Part shown: positions 36,581 to 44,626 of the stretch, one piece after another
Layout: each line of letters begins with the position of its first letter
How positions within the stretch are numbered: position 1 is the first letter of the stretch
NCBI GenBank assembly: GCA_963828185.1
Contig: CAWHDV010000007.1
Coordinates: 121,531-185,530, forward strand
Direction of reading: 5' to 3'
DNA: 64,000 nucleotides
Source: Rhodoblastus sp963828185
Lineage (GTDB): Bacteria > Pseudomonadota > Alphaproteobacteria > Rhizobiales > Beijerinckiaceae
The notes under the pieces: generated by a model
Databases searched by the model: none
Seen by the model: only the letters and a program-made list of their open reading frames with translations
Told to the model about the DNA's origin: nothing
Made by a program: the position numbers and the translations under genes

Positions 36581-37588
36581 ATGACTTCAAGACAGGCAAA
36601 GCGCACCGTCGTCGTCACCGGCGGATCGGCCGGCGTCGGCCGCGCCACCGCCCAAATGTTTGCGCTCGCCGGCGATGATGTCGGCCTGATCGCGCGCGAT
36701 CCGGTCGCGCTCGAGGAGACGCGGCGCGAATTGCAGCAACTCGGCGTCAAGGTCGCCGCCGAGCCTGCCGATGTCGCCGACGCCGACGCCGTCTTCGCCG
36801 CCGCCGAACGCATCGAACAGCAACTCGGGCCGATCGACGTCTGGATCAACGACGCCATGGAGACGGTGTTTTCGCGCGTCGTCGACATGAGCCCGGCCGA
36901 ATTGCATCGCGTTACCGAAGTCTGCTATTTCGGCTGCGCGCATGGTTCGATGGCGGCGCTCAAATCGATGCGGCCGCGCGGAAAAGGCCGCATCATCCAG
37001 GTCGGCTCGGCGCTGGCCTATCGCGGCATACCCTTGCAATCCGCCTATTGCGCGGCGAAACACGCCATTCGCGGATTTACCGATTCGCTGCGCTCCGAAC
37101 TGATCGCCGAGCGTTCCGCGATCCAGGTGACGATCGTCGAATTGCCCGCGGTCAACACGCCGCAATTCGACTGGGCGCGCGCTCATATCGAGAATACGCC
37201 CCGGCCGATGGGTCGGCCGATCGAGCCCGAGGTCGCCGCCGAAGCGATTTTCCGCGCCGCGCACGCTTTTGGGCGGGAATACTGGCTCGGCGTCCCGACT
37301 TTCCTGACCATTCTCGGCAACAGCCTGCTGCCCGGCGTGCTCGACCATTATCTGGCAAGGACCGCCGTGACCGGACAGCAGACGCGCAGGAGGCTGGCGC
37401 CCGGCCGGCGCGACAATCTCGAGCGCCCCGTCACCGACCTGCACCGCACGCGCGGCTCATTCAGCGGCGAAGCCGCCAATCACGCGCCGCTGGTCGATGG
37501 CGGACTGGCGCGCGTCGGCGCGGTCGCCGCAGTCGCGCTCTCCTCCTTCGCCGCGGGAACGCTGCTCGCGCGGCGACGACGCAGATAG
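36581..37588 (+). CDS. SDR-family oxidoreductase with C-terminal membrane anchor
   Basis: A 335-residue protein. Residues 8-200 form a classical SDR: VVVTGGSAGVGRATAQMFALAG, the expected NNA replaced by INDAME, and catalytic Ser/Tyr/Lys in VGSALAYRGIPLQSAYCAAKHAIRGF (in parts). After residue 260 comes a non-SDR extension (QQTRRRLAPGRRDNLERPV) ending in a hydrophobic helix (AVAAVALSSFAAGTLLA) and an Arg-rich tip, indicating a tail anchor in the inner membrane. It starts 19 bp after the ASRT-like gene, probably the same transcript. The substrate is unknown. Confidence 0.87.
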   Translation: MTSRQAKRTVVVTGGSAGVGRATAQMFALAGDDVGLIARDPVALEETRRELQQLGVKVAAEPADVADADAVFAAAERIEQQLGPIDVWINDAMETVFSRVVDMSPAELHRVTEVCYFGCAHGSMAALKSMRPRGKGRIIQVGSALAYRGIPLQSAYCAAKHAIRGFTDSLRSELIAERSAIQVTIVELPAVNTPQFDWARAHIENTPRPMGRPIEPEVAAEAIFRAAHAFGREYWLGVPTFLTILGNSLLPGVLDHYLARTAVTGQQTRRRLAPGRRDNLERPVTDLHRTRGSFSGEAANHAPLVDGGLARVGAVAAVALSSFAAGTLLARRRRR

Positions 37589-39244
37589 TCAGAGGGCGTT
37601 CTGACGCGCCATGTCCCTGATCCGGTCCGCCGTGCGGCAGGCGATGGCCTGGATCGTCAGCGAAGGGTTGACGCCGCCGACCGTCGGAAACACCGAGCCG
37701 TCGCAAATCCACAGATTGGCGATGTCCCAGGATCGGCAATCAGCATCGACCACGCTGGTCGCGCGATCGAAGCCCATGCGCGCGGTGCCGTTGAGGTGGC
37801 AGGTGTCGTCGGTCTCGTCCCAGATCGCGCTGGCGCCGGCGGCCTCGAGCGCCTGGCGCATGAAGCCGAGCGCGTGGCGGATCAGCCGCCTGTCATTGTC
37901 GCAATAGGACCAGGTCACGCGAGGAATCTTCAGGCCATACTGGTCGAGTTCATCGGACAGCGTGACGCGATTGCGCTCCTGCGGCAGGCATTCGCCGACA
38001 ATTTTCAGCCCGACCTGATGATTGTATTTTTCCATCTCGTCGAGCAGCCGCTGGCCCCACAGCCCGCGCTTGACTTGCGCGCCCGCCCAGACCACCGGCA
38101 GCGGCCCCTGGCTCATGTAGCTGTAGCCGCCGAAGAAATCCTTGCCCTCGTCGGCATAGTTCCAGTGCTCGGTGATCGCCAGCGACGGCGGGCCCTTGTA
38201 GCTGCGGATCTCGCTTTTCGTCTCGCCCCACACCGCCTGGTTGGACTGCACCATCAGGTTTTTGCCGACGAGGCCGGACGAATTGGCGAGGCCGTCGGGG
38301 AAACGTCCGCTGGCGGAATTGAGCAAAAGGCGCGGCGTTTCGATGGCGTAGCCGGCGATGACGACATTGCGCGCGCGCTGGAAACGCCAGCGCCCGTCAC
38401 GAAAATAAGTCACCCCCGTGGCGCGGCCCGCGCTGTTGTGCTCGATGCGGCCCACCATGGCGAGATCGCGGATTTCGGCGCCGGCGGCGAGCGCGCGCGG
38501 CAGCCAGGTGTTGAGGACGCTCTGCTTGGCGTTGGTCGAACAGCCGATCACGCACATGCCGCGATAGACGCAAGGGGGCGCGGGGCCGCGTGGCGCCGAC
38601 AGGGTGGCGAGCGGCGTCGGCGTCCAGTCGATGCCCAAAGCCTCGGCGCCTTCGGCGAGCGCCAACGCCGCCGCGTTGAGCTCGTGCGGCCGGTAGGGAT
38701 AGCGCGGGCGCGGCGGCCCCCAGGGATAATTCACCGGGCCTGAAATTTTCAGCGCCTGCTCGACCTCGCGATAATAGCGCCACATCTCGCGCCAATCGAG
38801 CGGCCAGTCGACGCCATAGCCGAGCCTCGTCCGCGACTTGAACCATTCCGGCCGGAAGCGCAGCGACACCATGGCGAAATGCACGGTCGAGCCGCCGACC
38901 GCCTTGCCCGAATTGTTCGAGCCCAACTGGATCGGATCGTCGCCGTCGACGATGCGCTCGTCGGTCCAGTAGAGTTTCGACTGCGAACGCTCGTCGGAGG
39001 CGAAATCCTCCAGCGGCCGCCAATAAGGGCCGGCGTCGAGCGCGGCGACAGAGAAGCCGTATTCGGCGAGCTTGCACGCGAGCGTTCCGCCGCCCGCCCC
39101 CGCGCCGACGATCACGAAATCGATTTCGTCCTCGTCGCGGTAATGGCGCATCGGCGTCCAGCCGCCGGCGCGGAAGACATCTGGCGCGCGACCGTTGACG
39201 GCGCGCGGCGTCGCCGCCGCATCATCTGATCCTGGCTGCATCAT
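37589..39244 (-). CDS. GMC-family oxidoreductase, FAD-dependent (gluconate 2-dehydrogenase-like large subunit)
   Basis: A 551-residue flavoprotein. The FAD motif FVIVGAGAGGGTLACKLAEYG begins near residue 43; the GMC signature blocks are NNSGKAVGGSTVHFAM near 110 and CVIGCSTNAKQSVLNTWLPRA near 225. The C-terminus has the catalytic His region (DTCHLNGTARMG) and GVNPSLTIQAIACRTADRI. It abuts the convergent SDR stop exactly. Together with the subunit-3-like protein encoded directly upstream it resembles membrane-bound gluconate or sugar dehydrogenases that pass electrons to a cytochrome c subunit, which is missing here. A tandem repeat covers the start codon. Confidence 0.88.
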   Translation of the reverse strand: MMQPGSDDAAATPRAVNGRAPDVFRAGGWTPMRHYRDEDEIDFVIVGAGAGGGTLACKLAEYGFSVAALDAGPYWRPLEDFASDERSQSKLYWTDERIVDGDDPIQLGSNNSGKAVGGSTVHFAMVSLRFRPEWFKSRTRLGYGVDWPLDWREMWRYYREVEQALKISGPVNYPWGPPRPRYPYRPHELNAAALALAEGAEALGIDWTPTPLATLSAPRGPAPPCVYRGMCVIGCSTNAKQSVLNTWLPRALAAGAEIRDLAMVGRIEHNSAGRATGVTYFRDGRWRFQRARNVVIAGYAIETPRLLLNSASGRFPDGLANSSGLVGKNLMVQSNQAVWGETKSEIRSYKGPPSLAITEHWNYADEGKDFFGGYSYMSQGPLPVVWAGAQVKRGLWGQRLLDEMEKYNHQVGLKIVGECLPQERNRVTLSDELDQYGLKIPRVTWSYCDNDRRLIRHALGFMRQALEAAGASAIWDETDDTCHLNGTARMGFDRATSVVDADCRSWDIANLWICDGSVFPTVGGVNPSLTIQAIACRTADRIRDMARQNAL

Positions 39245-39294
39245 CTGTCCTTGGCTGCGTCATCTGTCCTTGGCTGCGTCATCTGATCCTGGCG
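39219..39294. repeat. Four tandem copies of a 19-bp unit carrying a ribosome site and start codon
   Basis: Units at 39219-39237, 39238-39256, 39257-39275 and 39276-39294 differ by only one to three bases. On the coding (minus) strand each central unit reads AGCCAAGGACAGATGATGC or a close variant, so AAGGA and ATG are repeated. The array spans the stop of the subunit-3 gene (39279) and the start of the GMC gene (39244). Slippage expansion is likely. Confidence 0.88.
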
Positions 39295-39926
39295 TTTTCC
39301 CGCCGTGCGATGCGTTCGCGTCCCGGCCGCGCTTCCGACGCCTCCCACGGATCGCGGCGATCGAAGCTCATCCGCACATAGCCGCGCGGACCAGCCGGCC
39401 CCCCGAACCCGATATCGCTCCAGGCGTCGGGCCAGGCGTAATAGGCGCTGACGACGTCGTGCAGGAGGCGCTTGGCGAAGAACAGCGCCGGCGGCATGTC
39501 GCCCCATTCCGGCGCGCGCGCCTCGCCGGCCTGGACCGCCGTGAGCATGGCGTCCTGGAGGGCGGCGCCGATCTCGTGGAAACCGCGCCCGTGCAGCAAT
39601 TTGCTCTCGGCGGCGATCGCCGTCAGCCCGCGCCGCCAGGCCTCCCGCATTTTCGGCAGCCGGGCGTCGCGGTAGCCGTCGCCTTCGTTTGCCTGCAACT
39701 TGGCGTCGAGCATGGCGGCGAGCGGCGCCTTCCGGGGACGATCGAGCGGCTGGGGGATGATCCGGTCGCACACGGCGCGCAAGGTGTCCCACTCGTCCTT
39801 GGAGAAGAACACATGCCGGGCCGGGTCGAGCGCGAGCCGCGCGTCGATGACGCGGCGCGTCTGTTCGTTCCACGACGGCGTGTCGCGCTTCTTCAGCACA
39901 TCGTAGCCGGGATAGAGCTCAGCCAT
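39279..39926 (-). CDS. Gluconate 2-dehydrogenase subunit 3-like protein
   Basis: A 215-residue protein with the DUF1348-like core of the subunit 3 family: FFSKDEWDTLRAVCDRIIPQP near residues 40-60, then PPALFFAKRLLHDVVSAYYAWPDAWSDIGFGGPAGPRGY (in parts). Unlike many members no Tat signal is visible; the N-terminus is MAELYPGYDVLKKRD. Subunit 3 partners GMC-type catalytic subunits in sugar and aldonate dehydrogenases. It overlaps the upstream membrane-protein gene by eight bases and runs into the repeat that precedes the GMC gene. Confidence 0.86.
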   Translation of the reverse strand: MAELYPGYDVLKKRDTPSWNEQTRRVIDARLALDPARHVFFSKDEWDTLRAVCDRIIPQPLDRPRKAPLAAMLDAKLQANEGDGYRDARLPKMREAWRRGLTAIAAESKLLHGRGFHEIGAALQDAMLTAVQAGEARAPEWGDMPPALFFAKRLLHDVVSAYYAWPDAWSDIGFGGPAGPRGYVRMSFDRRDPWEASEARPGRERIARRENARIR

Positions 39927-40806
39927 CGTCCGGCTCCAGCAGCGAGAGGGCGGCGAGGCCGGCGAGCGCGAGGCCCGTGAAGGAGGGCGGCGCCGGCAGC
40001 GGCGGCCCGTTCAATATGTTCTGGCTCCAGTTGCGCCATCCGCCCATGTTGCGCGACACGCCATAGGCGTGGAATGCGACCCCAATGAAGCCGAGCAGCG
40101 CGGTGATCTCCAGCGCCGCGCGCGCATTGCGGTTCTTCCTGCGGTCGGGCGCGAGCGCGGCGGCGCCCAGCAAGGCCGCCGACACTGGCGGCAGGCTGAC
40201 GGGCAGGATCATCGCCGGATCGTGAAAGGCGCCGCGAAAATGCAGCAACCCCGCCTCCGCCACGGTTCCCGCCAGTCCCGCGGCGCTCAGCGCGGCAAGC
40301 GCGCGGCCGGCGCGCATGCGGGAGGCCGCCGGCGAGGCCTTCAGCCCCTGCGCGCCGCGGCCCAGAATTCCCGCAAGCGTCAAGGCGAATGGCGCCCCGA
40401 CCGGCGCACCATAAAAAAGGTTGAGCCAGGAGAAACCGCCGGGCCGCTTCATGATGTTGTAGACATGGAAACCGAACCCGGCGAGACCGGTCGCCGCGGC
40501 GAGCGCGTGGACGCCGCCGGAGCTCCGCCGATCGGGTCGCAAGGCGCAGGCCAGGTTGTCGGCGATCGACAGGCTCGCCGCCACGAAGGGCGCGAACATG
40601 GCGCGATTGTGCAGAGCGCCGCGATAATGTTCGACAGCGCTGTCGGCGAGCGCCGACAAGGACAGGATCGCCGCGCCGAGATGGACTTTTCTTCGCGCGG
40701 AGTTGTCCGCGGTTTTTTGCGCGGCGACGCATTTTTCTCGTTCGCCGCGCGCCAGGAAAAATGGCGGCGTTTCCCTGTTGGAGCTTCGACGCAAAATCGT
40801 GCTCAT
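39919..40806 (-). CDS. Polytopic membrane protein of unknown function
   Basis: A 295-residue protein from ATG 40806, overlapping the enolase-family stop by four bases (ATGA); GGAGAG lies upstream. After a charged N-terminal 45 residues there are about seven hydrophobic stretches (e.g. LGAAILSLSALADSAVEHY, ALAAATGLAGFGFHVYNIM, GAPFALTLAGILG, LEITALLGFIGVAFHAYGV, FTGLALAGLAALSLL). Conserved-looking His residues occur in both halves (GFHVYNI and AFHAYGV), and HYRGALHNRAMF / HFRGAFHDPAMI repeat each other, pointing to an internal duplication. His pairs could bind heme or quinone, so it may replace the cytochrome subunit of the dehydrogenase; this is inference. Confidence 0.75.
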   Translation of the reverse strand: MSTILRRSSNRETPPFFLARGEREKCVAAQKTADNSARRKVHLGAAILSLSALADSAVEHYRGALHNRAMFAPFVAASLSIADNLACALRPDRRSSGGVHALAAATGLAGFGFHVYNIMKRPGGFSWLNLFYGAPVGAPFALTLAGILGRGAQGLKASPAASRMRAGRALAALSAAGLAGTVAEAGLLHFRGAFHDPAMILPVSLPPVSAALLGAAALAPDRRKNRNARAALEITALLGFIGVAFHAYGVSRNMGGWRNWSQNILNGPPLPAPPSFTGLALAGLAALSLLEPDDG

Positions 40807-41912
40807 CCCAGCTCTCCGATCTTGAACCGTTCGGCGTCTTTCCACTTGAAATCGAAACCGTGTCCGGGACGGCCGAGATCGGGCCGGATGGCGCCGTCGC
40901 ACGGCGTCGGGGCGCCGTCGAAAAGCATCCGCTCGATGCGAACGTGATCGTGGAACCATTCGAGGTGGCGCAGGCGCGGCGCGGCGCATGCGACGTGACG
41001 ATGCAGCGATGGCGCGCAATGGCCGGAGAGGTCGATATGATGCGCCTCGCACAGGGCGGCGATGGCAAGGAATCCGGTGACGCCGCCGCATCGGGTGACG
41101 TCGGCTTGCAGCACATCGACGGCTTCCGCCTCCAGCAGGCGGCGGGCGTCATCAAGCGTATAATTATATTCTCCGGCGGCGACATCCATGCCCGCTGGCG
41201 CCGCGCGGCGCACCAGGCGCAGGCCGGACAGATCATCCGAGGTCACGGGCTCCTCGAACCAGGCGACGTCGAGATCGCGCGTGGTCTCCGCGAAGCGCAG
41301 CGCCTCGCTGGCGGAAAAGGCGCCGTTGGCGTCAACGAACAAGGCGCAATCGCCGATGGCGCGTCGCGCGACCGCCACCCTTTGCGGATCGCGGCCGGGC
41401 TCGCTGCCGATTTTCATCTTGACCGCCTTGCAACCGTCGGCCTGGCTCCAGTGCTCCAGCTGCGCCGCGAGGCGAGCGTCGTCATAGGTGGTGAAGCCGC
41501 CGCTGCCGTAAATGGGCGCCGTCTCGCGTCGGCGCCCGAGCAAGCTCGCGAGCGCGACGCCAAGCAGGCGCGACTTCAGGTCCCAAAGCGCCGCGTCGAG
41601 CGCCGATATGGCGCACGCGGCCAGGCCCGACCGGCCGAGATTTCGGACAAAACGCTGCATCGCCGCGTGGCGGCGCGGGATATCGAAACAATCGGCGTCG
41701 GCGATTGTCGCGGCGAAGAGGTCGCGCACGAGCGGAGCCACACAGGCGTCGGCGTAGGTGTAACCGACGCCCGTCTGGTTGCCGGCGGCGAGCTCGACAA
41801 TGATGAGCGTCGTCGCGTCCCACGAAAATGTGCCGTCCGCTTCGGGCGCGTCGGTCGGGATGCGATAGGCCGATGCATGAAAAGCCGAAACAGGCGCTTC
41901 TCGCGTTTGCAT
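40803..41912 (-). CDS. Enolase-superfamily enzyme (mandelate racemase/muconate lactonizing type)
   Basis: A 369-residue protein from ATG 41912; the longer frame to 42113 runs through the divergent promoter region. Metal ligands are Asp 194 (FVDANG), Glu 220 (WFEEP) and Glu 247 (AAGEYN). The Lys pair of the second strand is K165/K167 (VKMKIG) and the His-Asp dyad typical of the mandelate racemase subgroup is Asp 271 (QADVTRCGG) and His 298 (SGHCAP). Such enzymes remove a proton next to a carboxylate, for example in aldonate dehydration. With the GMC/subunit 3 genes downstream, a role in sugar-acid oxidation is likely, but the substrate is unknown. Confidence 0.87.
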   Translation of the reverse strand: MQTREAPVSAFHASAYRIPTDAPEADGTFSWDATTLIIVELAAGNQTGVGYTYADACVAPLVRDLFAATIADADCFDIPRRHAAMQRFVRNLGRSGLAACAISALDAALWDLKSRLLGVALASLLGRRRETAPIYGSGGFTTYDDARLAAQLEHWSQADGCKAVKMKIGSEPGRDPQRVAVARRAIGDCALFVDANGAFSASEALRFAETTRDLDVAWFEEPVTSDDLSGLRLVRRAAPAGMDVAAGEYNYTLDDARRLLEAEAVDVLQADVTRCGGVTGFLAIAALCEAHHIDLSGHCAPSLHRHVACAAPRLRHLEWFHDHVRIERMLFDGAPTPCDGAIRPDLGRPGHGFDFKWKDAERFKIGELG

Positions 41913-41966
41913 CGTGTGCGGTCGCTTTCGATGAAGTTGTGGCGGCGCTGCGACGCCGTCTCGAGG

Positions 41967-41991
41967 GAACCCGCCATGCGCGTGAAGGTTC
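41967..41991 (+). promoter_or_regulatory. EcfG-type promoter candidate for the DUF883 gene
   Basis: GGAAC at 41967-41971, 16-base spacer, GGTT at 41988-41991. It lies 67 bp before the DUF883 start. The site overlaps a second, oppositely directed one (41969-41993). Confidence 0.55.
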
Positions 41992-41993
41992 CT
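41969..41993 (-). promoter_or_regulatory. EcfG-type promoter candidate for the enolase-GMC operon
   Basis: On the minus strand GGAAC (41993-41989), a 16-base spacer and GGTT (41972-41969). The enolase-family start at 41912 is 57 bp downstream. It shares most bases with the plus-strand site because the segment is an interrupted palindrome. Confidence 0.5.
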
Positions 41994-42057
41994 GCGGGCC
42001 TGTTGGAACCGCTTGGCGGACCAGGCGTTTTCCGGGTTGCCAAACCGGAGCGAGCCT

Positions 42058-42360
42058 ATGGACAACGTCGAAAGGGATGACGCCGCCGAAAGTCCCGAAT
42101 TGCTGCGGGTCAAGGAGAGGGCTCAGGACGTGCGTGAAGACGTGAACGCGCTGGCGAGCGAGACGGTGCTCGCATTGCGCAAGGCGGTCGACGATCTCTC
42201 GACTCTTCTGAGCTCCAATGCGCTCGACGCGCGAGATCTCGGCTTCATGAAACTCGACGAGATCAGCGCTTCGATCCAGCGGCGCCCTCTCGCAGCGGTG
42301 GGATTGGCCGCGGGCCTCGGGTTGATCGTCGGTCTGTGGCGGCACAGGGACGGCCGCTGA
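42058..42360 (+). CDS. DUF883 family protein (ElaB/YgaM-like)
   Basis: A 100-residue protein from ATG 42058 with GGAGCGAG upstream. A long amphipathic helix (RAQDVREDVNALASETVLALRKAVDDLSTLL, in parts) is followed by a C-terminal hydrophobic segment (PLAAVGLAAGLGLIVGLW), the layout of DUF883/ElaB proteins, tail-anchored and ribosome-associated in Escherichia coli and made under stress. Transcription probably starts at the EcfG-type promoter 41967-41991. The next small gene follows at 44 bp. Confidence 0.85.
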   Translation: MDNVERDDAAESPELLRVKERAQDVREDVNALASETVLALRKAVDDLSTLLSSNALDARDLGFMKLDEISASIQRRPLAAVGLAAGLGLIVGLWRHRDGR

Positions 42361-42403
42361 CGCGGGCGCCGCCGGCGCCCGCGGGCGCCAGAAGGACAAG
42401 CCA

Positions 42404-42586
42404 ATGATGCAGCATCAGCGCAAGCCGATCGAATTGCCGCGCTTCATTCTTTTTGTCGATCATCAGGCGAAGCGCGGTTTCGACGCGCGCGAACCGGCCG
42501 AGAGCGAAGCACGGCGCATCCGCGAACGCTATCCGCACCTGCAAGTCCGGATCGAGGAAACGCGCGATGTCGCGAAAAGCGCGTGA
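42404..42586 (+). CDS. Small hypothetical protein, 60 aa
   Basis: Open frame from ATG 42404 with AGAAGGAC upstream. The protein is basic with a short hydrophobic strand (RFILFVDHQAKRGFDA) and a helical C-terminus (ESEARRIRERYPHLQVRIEE). It resembles small domain-of-unknown-function proteins that accompany DUF883 genes, but no family can be named. It probably shares the DUF883 transcript. Confidence 0.6.
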   Translation: MMQHQRKPIELPRFILFVDHQAKRGFDAREPAESEARRIRERYPHLQVRIEETRDVAKSA

Positions 42587-42646
42587 GAGAATTGAAATCG
42601 CGGAAGGGCTTACAAATTCATGAACGTTAATTAATGCCGCGCCGTC

Positions 42647-42672
42647 GGAACAGTCGTCGGAGGGAATTCATT
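42647..42672 (+). promoter_or_regulatory. Weak EcfG-like promoter candidate for the PRC-barrel gene
   Basis: GGAAC at 42647-42651, 17-base spacer, CATT at 42669-42672. The -10 element differs from CGTT at one position, and the spacer is 17 rather than 16. The start codon at 42765 is about 90 bp downstream. Confidence 0.35.
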
Positions 42673-42764
42673 ATTCCAGTGTCTCCGCAACGCGCGCCGC
42701 TATTCCCGACGAGCCCAGAGTTCGGGCGCGCGCTGCGATTTGAATGGATAAGTGGAGTTTGAAA

Positions 42765-43199
42765 ATGAAACATCTAGCGCTTGCAAGTCTCGCCGCGGCG
42801 GGGCTTGCATGGTCTTCCCCTGCGTTCAGCCAGACCCCGACACGCGAGCCTGCGGCCAATACCATGCACCGGGCCGCCGCGATTTCTGCGGCCGGCGAGT
42901 TCGTCACCGTGCCCCGGCGCGACGAATTGAGTTCGAAGGCCGTCGGGCTCGATGTCTATAACAAGGCCAACCAGGATATCGGCACGATCAAGGACGTGGC
43001 CATCGCCGACAACGACGTCCAAGCCTATATCATCGGCGTTGGCGGTTTCCTCGGCGCCGGCGAGCATTACGTGGCGGTAAAACCCTCGGCGCTGACGCTC
43101 ACCTACAATTCGACCGACAAGAAATGGCGCGCCGAGATGAACGCCACCAAAGCCGACCTGAAGGCGGCGCCGGAATTCAAATATCCTTCGACAATGTAG
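42765..43199 (+). CDS. Exported PRC-barrel domain protein
   Basis: A 144-residue protein from ATG 42765 (GGAG site nearby; a frame-mate at 42744 is less likely). The signal peptide MKHLALASLAAAGLAWSSPAFS is cut near residue 22. The PRC-barrel spans about 50-125 (SSKAVGLDVYNKANQDIGTIKDVAI, AYIIGVGGFLGAGEHYVAV). Such small periplasmic PRC-barrel proteins are common stress or envelope proteins in Hyphomicrobiales with no known reaction. A strong hairpin terminator follows directly. Confidence 0.88.
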   Translation: MKHLALASLAAAGLAWSSPAFSQTPTREPAANTMHRAAAISAAGEFVTVPRRDELSSKAVGLDVYNKANQDIGTIKDVAIADNDVQAYIIGVGGFLGAGEHYVAVKPSALTLTYNSTDKKWRAEMNATKADLKAAPEFKYPSTM

Positions 43200-43215
43200 C
43201 CGAGGGCCAATCCGC

Positions 43216-43246
43216 AAGGGCCGACCCCCAGGGGCCGGCCTTCTTT
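43216..43246 (+). terminator. Rho-independent terminator after the PRC-barrel gene
   Basis: An imperfect GC-rich hairpin (AAGGGCCGACCCC paired with GGGGCCGGCCTT, two-base loop) ends in TTCTTT at 43241-43246, 17 bp after the stop codon. Confidence 0.7.
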
Positions 43247-43273
43247 CGCGGCGAACCATGAGGGGATGACATC

Positions 43274-43375
43274 ATGACGACGATCCTGCTGATCATTCTT
43301 CTGCCTTTGCTGTCTGCGCTATACCGGCGGCGCGCCCAGGCCGTTCTGGCGCCTTGCGTTAGCAGAAACCGGTGA
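43274..43375 (+). CDS. Tiny membrane ORF, possible truncated DUF3309 protein
   Basis: A 33-residue frame from ATG 43274 with GAGGGG upstream. It opens MTTILLIILLPLLSAL, nearly the start of the DUF3309 protein encoded at 44627 (MSIGTILLIILILALFGAL), but then diverges to an Arg-rich tail. Its stop overlaps the GTG start of the transporter gene by three bases. It may be a decayed DUF3309 copy or serve as a leader for coupled translation. Confidence 0.4.
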   Translation: MTTILLIILLPLLSALYRRRAQAVLAPCVSRNR

Positions 43376-44475
43376 GCGTGGCCGGCGAAAAGGAGCCTGA
43401 GGGCGCGCTGGCCGAGGCGGAGAGCGAAATGCCCTTGCCGTCGGAGCCGAGCGCCATTTTTCTCGCCGGCCTGTTCGCGCTCGCAAGCCTGGCCGCGGCC
43501 TATGTCGCGCGCGATATTGCGATCCCCCTCGTTTTCGCCATCACGCTTGAACTGATGCTGCGGCCCGTCATGCGCGTTCTTGAGCGGCTCCGCCTGCCGC
43601 GCATCGCCACCGCGTTGGTGATCATTTTCATCCTGCTGGGAATTATCGTCGTGCTGGGCGCGGCTGTCGCCGGGCCTGCGGGTTCATGGGTGGCCAAATT
43701 GCCGCAGGGCGTTCCCAAACTCGAACAGCGGCTCAGCTTTCTGCGCGAACCGTTCGACATGGCGCTGGGATTCTTCCAGCGCCTGGAAGGAAGCGCGGGC
43801 GGCGGCGGACCGCAGCAAAACCCGATCGGCCTCGCCGCGGGCGAAGTGCTCGGCATCGTGTTCACGGGCGCGCGCGGCTTCGTCAGCGAATTGTTCACGT
43901 CACTGCTTTTTCTCTATTTTCTGCTGCTCGCCGGCGATACGTTTTTGCGCAGGTTCGTGGAGATCCTGCCGCATTTCAGCGCGAAACGGCAGGCGGTCGA
44001 CATCTCGCTGCAAATCGAAGACGACATCAGCGCCTACCTGCTGACCATCGCCATCATGAACGGGCTCGTCGGCCTCGCCACCGCCGCGACAATGCTGTGG
44101 ACCGGCGTCGGCGATCCTCTCCTCTGGGGCATCGTCGCCTTTCTCCTCAACTTTGCCCCGATCATCGGCCCCGGCGTCGGCATTTTCGTCTTTCTGCTGG
44201 CGGGACTGTTGACCATCGCCGACCCTTGGCGCGCGCTGGCGCCCGCCGGAATCTATATTTGCATCCATCTTGTCGAGGGCGAAACATTGACGCCCATGCT
44301 GCTGGCGCGGCGCTTCACGGTCAATCCGCTGCTGGTCATCCTGTCGCTGGTGTTCTGGTACTGGATGTGGGGCATTCCCGGCGCGATCCTCTCGACCCCC
44401 ATGCTGGCGATGCTGAAGATCGTCTGCGACCGCATAAGGCCGCTGGCGGCGCTGGGCCACCTGCTCGAGGAATAG
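43372..44475 (+). CDS. AI-2E family transporter
   Basis: A 367-residue integral membrane protein from GTG 43372, coupled to the preceding tiny ORF. Family features: two helices near the N-terminus (FLAGLFALASLAAAYVA; ALVIIFILLGIIVVLGAAVAG), a soluble segment, then GLATAATMLWTGVGDPLLWGIVAFLLNFAPIIGPGVG (in parts), the family-typical LNFxPxIGPG motif, and the last helix with HLVEGETLTPMLLARRFTVNPLLVIL. AI-2E family members export varied small molecules or ions; a specific substrate cannot be inferred. Confidence 0.9.
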   Translation: MSVAGEKEPEGALAEAESEMPLPSEPSAIFLAGLFALASLAAAYVARDIAIPLVFAITLELMLRPVMRVLERLRLPRIATALVIIFILLGIIVVLGAAVAGPAGSWVAKLPQGVPKLEQRLSFLREPFDMALGFFQRLEGSAGGGGPQQNPIGLAAGEVLGIVFTGARGFVSELFTSLLFLYFLLLAGDTFLRRFVEILPHFSAKRQAVDISLQIEDDISAYLLTIAIMNGLVGLATAATMLWTGVGDPLLWGIVAFLLNFAPIIGPGVGIFVFLLAGLLTIADPWRALAPAGIYICIHLVEGETLTPMLLARRFTVNPLLVILSLVFWYWMWGIPGAILSTPMLAMLKIVCDRIRPLAALGHLLEE

Positions 44476-44626
44476 CCATTTCGTGAAGGTCGCGCCTCTT
44501 CTTGGCGGGCTCGTCTTGGCGGGAACGAACGCGGCGTCAGCGCAGTTTATCCAGCAAGGGGGGATGACGATTTCCGCAAAGGAGTTTTCTTCCTCGGTGG
44601 CGTGGCGCCGACAAGGAGAACAAGCC

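Noticed and set aside
39219..39294. Possible CRISPR or iteron array
   Set aside because: No spacers, no replication gene; the units coincide with a gene junction and are better explained by slippage.
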